Below, one piece after another: positions 60,019 through 64,000 of a DNA stretch of 64,000 nucleotides (within the stretch, counting starts at the first letter, position 1; the number at the start of each line of letters is the position of its first letter). The DNA lies in the NCBI GenBank assembly GCA_017607445.1, contig JAEVHH010000003.1:2914001-2978000 (forward strand), written 5' to 3'. Below the pieces are notes generated by a model that saw nothing but the letters and a program-made list of their open reading frames with translations, was not told the DNA's origin and made no database searches. A program made the translations under genes and the position numbers. This DNA comes from Histoplasma ohiense (lineage: Eukaryota > Ascomycota > Eurotiomycetes > Onygenales > Ajellomycetaceae).

Positions 60019-60289
60019 TGTAATAGGCGCAACGGAGATATCTATATTAGGAAATAGCTATGTGGCGATAGAAGAACACAGAACACGTCAGAATTAATGA
60101 AGAGGAACATAGTGCACAGCACCATAGACGGCTGTAGCACATGATGGTTGCCTATATAATACTCACTGATATCCATAGATATTAGGAGATCAGTGATTAG
60201 CTTTGAATAATAGAGATTGCTACCTTCTTAACATTCTACATGTGTACTTCACACTACTTCCATAATTATATCTACAACCATCTCTTACA
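60019..60289 (+). repeat. A4 5' LTR
   Basis: 271 bp, TGTAATAGGCGC...CTCTTACA. Confidence 0.95.
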
Positions 60290-60375
60290 ATTCTAATTGC
60301 TCTAAACTTTATTTGAGTGGTCCGTTGTTACGCACACCTACAATAAAACACACAACATTAGTTAAAACATGCAAG

Positions 60376-61434
60376 ATGATCTCAACACATGCAAGATCCC
60401 TTGAAAATCAATCTGAATCCTCTACTGCCTCCAATGATCACAATGTGTGTTTGCAACAGTTGAATGATCAAATTTGTGAACAAGAGCAGCAATTAGCTAT
60501 TCTGCATGCACAACAGCAGCTCAATGAGTTGGAAGTGCAGATTCATGAAGATACTCTCATTGAGTCTCAATTAATCCAGAATATCACCACAGAATCACCA
60601 CAAAATCAATCTGTGAATGATACAGATGATGATAACAAAACACCACTGAGGCTGAAGATTAAGAACTATTATCAAGGAAAAAATATGTTAGAATTCAAGG
60701 ACTATAAAGATTGCATGTTGACTCTCTTTACACACCACTGCTGGTATTATCAAAAGGAAGAACACAAGATAAATGATGCTAAACTCTATCTTGACACCCA
60801 TGTTAAGCAGAAATGATTGAATTTTGTATCATTATATGAGAGATGTGGAGGAGCAACACTGTTGACTTTTGATGATATGTTATCACACCTAGAAATGCAA
60901 ATTAACAATCCACAGAATCAGTGCTGATTGGTGAGTCAAAAATTTCAAGACACAAAACAACAAGAATGGCAATCAATACACAATTTCTCTAAATATCTTG
61001 AAGACTGGGAATACTACTTACCCTCATATAGCAAAGAACAAAGAATGGATAACTTGTATAGTAAGATGTTGAAGATATTACACACTGAACTCAATCATTG
61101 AAATCAAGAATCTCAGAACTATGAAGAGTTGCTTTGAACTCTACAGACTCTTGAGAAAAATATGCCAGAGCAATAGCATACTATTTGCAAAGAAAGACCT
61201 GTGATATTTGTAGGAAATCAGCATCATTCTGATAAATCTAGCAACCATTGAAACAAGAGGAAATGAGAGGAACAAATGAGTTCAACTGAACAAATCAAAA
61301 AAGATAAATATAACTGGATGAAGGAGTGTTCTCACTGTCATAAGAAGGGTCATGTTGCAAATGATTGTTGAATGTTACATCTTGAAAAGTGCAATCAAGT
61401 TTGATAAGCAAAAAATCAACAATCCCAATCATAG
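60376..61434 (+). pseudogene. gag: A4 gag
   Basis: Longest open gag of the family: codons 1-147 are open, and the reading shows the coiled-coil N-terminus, the LKIKNYYQGKNMLEF block and the Trp-rich capsid region (HHCWYYQK). The zinc knuckle CSHCHKKGHVANDC at 61327-61368 is perfect. Later TGA stops and a TAA at 61405 (CAA in A1) are mutations; the TAG at 61432-61434 is shared by all copies. Confidence 0.88.
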
Positions 61435-64000
61435 AAGCAGCTGCTGCATTGAGAATATGAACAACTAGACTGTGAGATAAACAGTTATTGGTGATGAATA
61501 CATGAATGCTGACAGAAGTGAGATGGTCAATGGCATGAACACTAGTGGATTCTGATGCAGATGTGAACTTTGTGTCCCACACCTGAGCATCAAAATATTT
61601 CTTGAAGGCAGAAGATAAACCAAAAGTAGTGGAAGCAGTTGATAATCATAAGATTAAATCATATGAACAATGAAGAGCTGCAATGAAGATTATTGATGAT
61701 GAACACATTCTCTGAGAAGGATTTCACCATTTCAAGGAGGCTGACATTAGTGGATATGATGTAATTTTAGACATGCTGTGGTTGGAAGCTGTGAACCCTG
61801 ATATCAATTGAATGCAAAGATGCTGAATCTATAGAAAAGCATCAAATATTAACCACATGCATCTGAATACTGCTAAAGAATTCACAACACTAATTGATGA
61901 TGGCAATATTATATTCACTGTCTTACTGTTACAAGCTGTGAGTGCAGCAACTGAGTCAAATATCCCAGATGATTATAAAGATTATCTTGATGTATTCTGA
62001 GAAGATATATCTGACATGGAATACACACCTCACAATCATGCCATAGACCTCAAACCTGGCAAGGAATCCTCATATCAACTGATATATAACTTATCACCTC
62101 AAGAACTCTCCATCCTCTGAGAATATATCAAAAAAATGTTAGAGAAGAATTGGATACATCCATTCAAGAGTCCAGTAGGCATGTCAGTATTATTCACACT
62201 CAAGAAAGATGGAACTCTGCATCTTTGTGTGAATTATCAAGAATTGAATGAAATAATGATCAAGAATTGATATCCACTGCTCTTGATAAGTGAAATACTT
62301 GATAGATTAGCAGGTGTCAAAATATATACACAGCTGGATCTTAGAGATGTGTATCATAGAATTCACATATAAGCAGAGGATGAATGAAAAACAGCATTTC
62401 AAACACAATATGAACACTTTGAATATCTAGTCTTACCTTTTGAACTAATCAATGCTTCTGCAATCTTTCAATCTTATATCAACAAAGCCCTCAGTGACCT
62501 TTTAGATGTATATTGCATGGCTTATCTCAATGATATCATAATCTATTCAAACACACTTGATGAATATGTCGTCCATGTTAAGAACATGCTGGAACAGTTA
62601 AGGCGATGGAAACTATATGCCAAACTTAGTAAGTGTACATTCCACACAACAGAAATTGGATTTTTGGGTTTTGTGGTTACCACACAGAGCATTACTGTTG
62701 AGAAACACTGCATCAACACAATTCTAGATTGACCAGAACCATGAACTATAAATGAATTGCAAATATTTCTAGAATTCATCAATTTCTATCATTGATTCAT
62801 ATACAAGTTCTCAATAATAACAGCACCCCTGACTGAATTGTGAAAAGGTTACAAAATGAAAAGAGAGAAGAATAACACATCTGTTCAGTTAGATGAAAAC
62901 TGCAAGCATGCAATTTTGCAGTTAAAAGAATGCTTTACAAAAGCACTGTTGTTGATCCACTTTGATCCACAGTAAAAACTTCATATAGAAATGGATGGAT
63001 CTGATGTTGCAATCACCACAGTAATATCACAATTAATGAATGATGATCACTGACACTCAATCACATTTTGGTCTAGAAAGCTCACAGAAACAGAAAGATG
63101 TTATCAAACATATGATTTAGAAATATTGCTGATTGTAGAAGCTTTCAGACAATGGCATCACTACTTACATAGTAGCAGGCACTCAATAACTGTTTTATCT
63201 GATCATGTCAACCTCCAGCACTTCATGACAACAAAGCAGCTAAATGAATGTCAGATTCACTGGATGAAAATGCTCTCAGTATTTGATTTTGAAATAGAGC
63301 ATCATTCTGAGAAAAATAATCCTGCAGATGCATCAAGTCATCACTCAGATTTTGTAAAACATGCAGCTCTCTTGATGAGACTCTCTACTCTGCAAGAGAA
63401 GCTGCATAAGAGGATCTTTAAATCACTAAAGACAAAAGAAAACACAAAGTTAGATCAATGTATCAAGATAATGTGAAAAGATCTGCAAGCTAATGAGAAT
63501 TATTGAGTGAAGAAATCTGTAGTCATTGATGACAACAACTTCTGCAGAATAAAGAACACATCTGCAGATGAGAATGAGATTGCAGATGTTATAGAATTAA
63601 ATCTAGAGACTCTGATATCATGAATTCTAGTTGTCAAGATATTTGAGTCTGAGACAGTTTATCATGAAGAGATAGCTGAATCTATCATTGAACTCTTACT
63701 GCAGATTCAGAATAGAGACACTGACATATCTGAACTTTGCAGAAGACTGGAGATGAGTGACACTAGTGTAGATAATTATTCAATCTAGACAGTAGATAAA
63801 GATGATCTGCTCAGAAAAGATGATAAAGTCTATATACTGCAAGACAAGACTGTAAGACATGAAATAATGAAAATGAATCACAATGATTCTCAAGGTGGCC
63901 ATTTTGAACATGATAAAATCATCAAAGTGATCAAACACAAGTACTTGTGACATGGTATGAGCAATGAGATTGCAGAATATGTGAGAACTTGTGATATTTG
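61410..64000 (+). pseudogene. pol: A4 pol, partial (PR, RT, RNase H, start of IN)
   Basis: Starts at A-AAA-AAT (61410-61416). Protease LVDSDADVNFVS at about 61542: catalytic Asp kept, Gly changed to Asp. RT: YLND at 62523-62534 (first Asp of the DD pair lost). RNase H from about 62976, with an open stretch at 63126-63476 covering its C-terminal half (SDHVNLQHF, NNPADASSHH). It leaves the window within the integrase zinc finger. Confidence 0.87.

Larger units (their letters stand above)
60019..64000 (+). mobile_element. A4: family A Gypsy element, right end outside the window
   Basis: 5' LTR, gag and pol up to the integrase zinc finger, collinear with A3 35742-39740. The left flank is C2 (atcat at 60014-60018); the matching duplication would lie beyond the window. 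The accessory region of this copy is not visible. Confidence 0.93.

Overview
This 64 kb window is a nest of transposable elements from a fungus, most likely a filamentous ascomycete. I see no intact host gene. The evidence is Ty3/Gypsy chromoviruses with chromodomains, Tad1-like LINEs with RNase H, a hAT-like non-autonomous element, and short introns with GTAAGT donors and CTAAC/TTAAC-like branch sites. Multicopy DNA is also saturated with C-to-T/G-to-A transitions, as left by repeat-induced point mutation (RIP). I cannot place the organism below that level. Almost all in-frame stops in the younger copies are TGA, where CGA or TGG is expected.

Layout. 1-200 is a small CpG-retaining flank. 201-811 plus 7959-8445 is an old LINE (L0) split by Gypsy family A copy A1 (812-7953, minus). 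8446-9986 holds an unclassified element D with a decayed gag-like ORF. 9987-12089 plus 18137-19472 is a truncated family B element (B1) split by a complete one (B2, 12090-18136). 19473-19599 is a LINE 3' end (minus), followed by a hAT-like element (19600-20634). Family C copy C1 (plus) starts at 20635. It is split by a second hAT-like element (26383-27480) and by A2 (27826-34969, minus), and is cut at 35741 by A3 (35742-42885, plus). After A3 come a 41-bp tandem duplication and a scrap of another family A copy. C2 (minus, from 43197) follows, split by LINE-A (46506-59934), which itself contains LINE-B (50729-57431). A4 (plus, from 60019) cuts C2 and runs off the window.

Most insertions are framed by target-site duplications: 5 bp for Gypsy, 8 bp for hAT-like, 16-19 bp for LINEs. 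This gives a relative order of events. Copies within a family differ mainly by transitions. The pol reading length is 3789 nt in A1, A2 and A3, so decay is by point mutation and not by indels.

The most unusual content is in the 3' part of families A and C. Between pol and the 3' LTR each carries a gene on the strand opposite to gag-pol, apparently with three exons and two short introns. Family A has exons of 186, 495 and 366 nt in all three complete copies. In both families the N-terminal part carries a similar Cys pattern, about CxxC-x10/11-C-x8/9-CxxC-x6-C. Introns in an antisense gene would not be removed from the genomic RNA, which explains how they survive retrotransposition.
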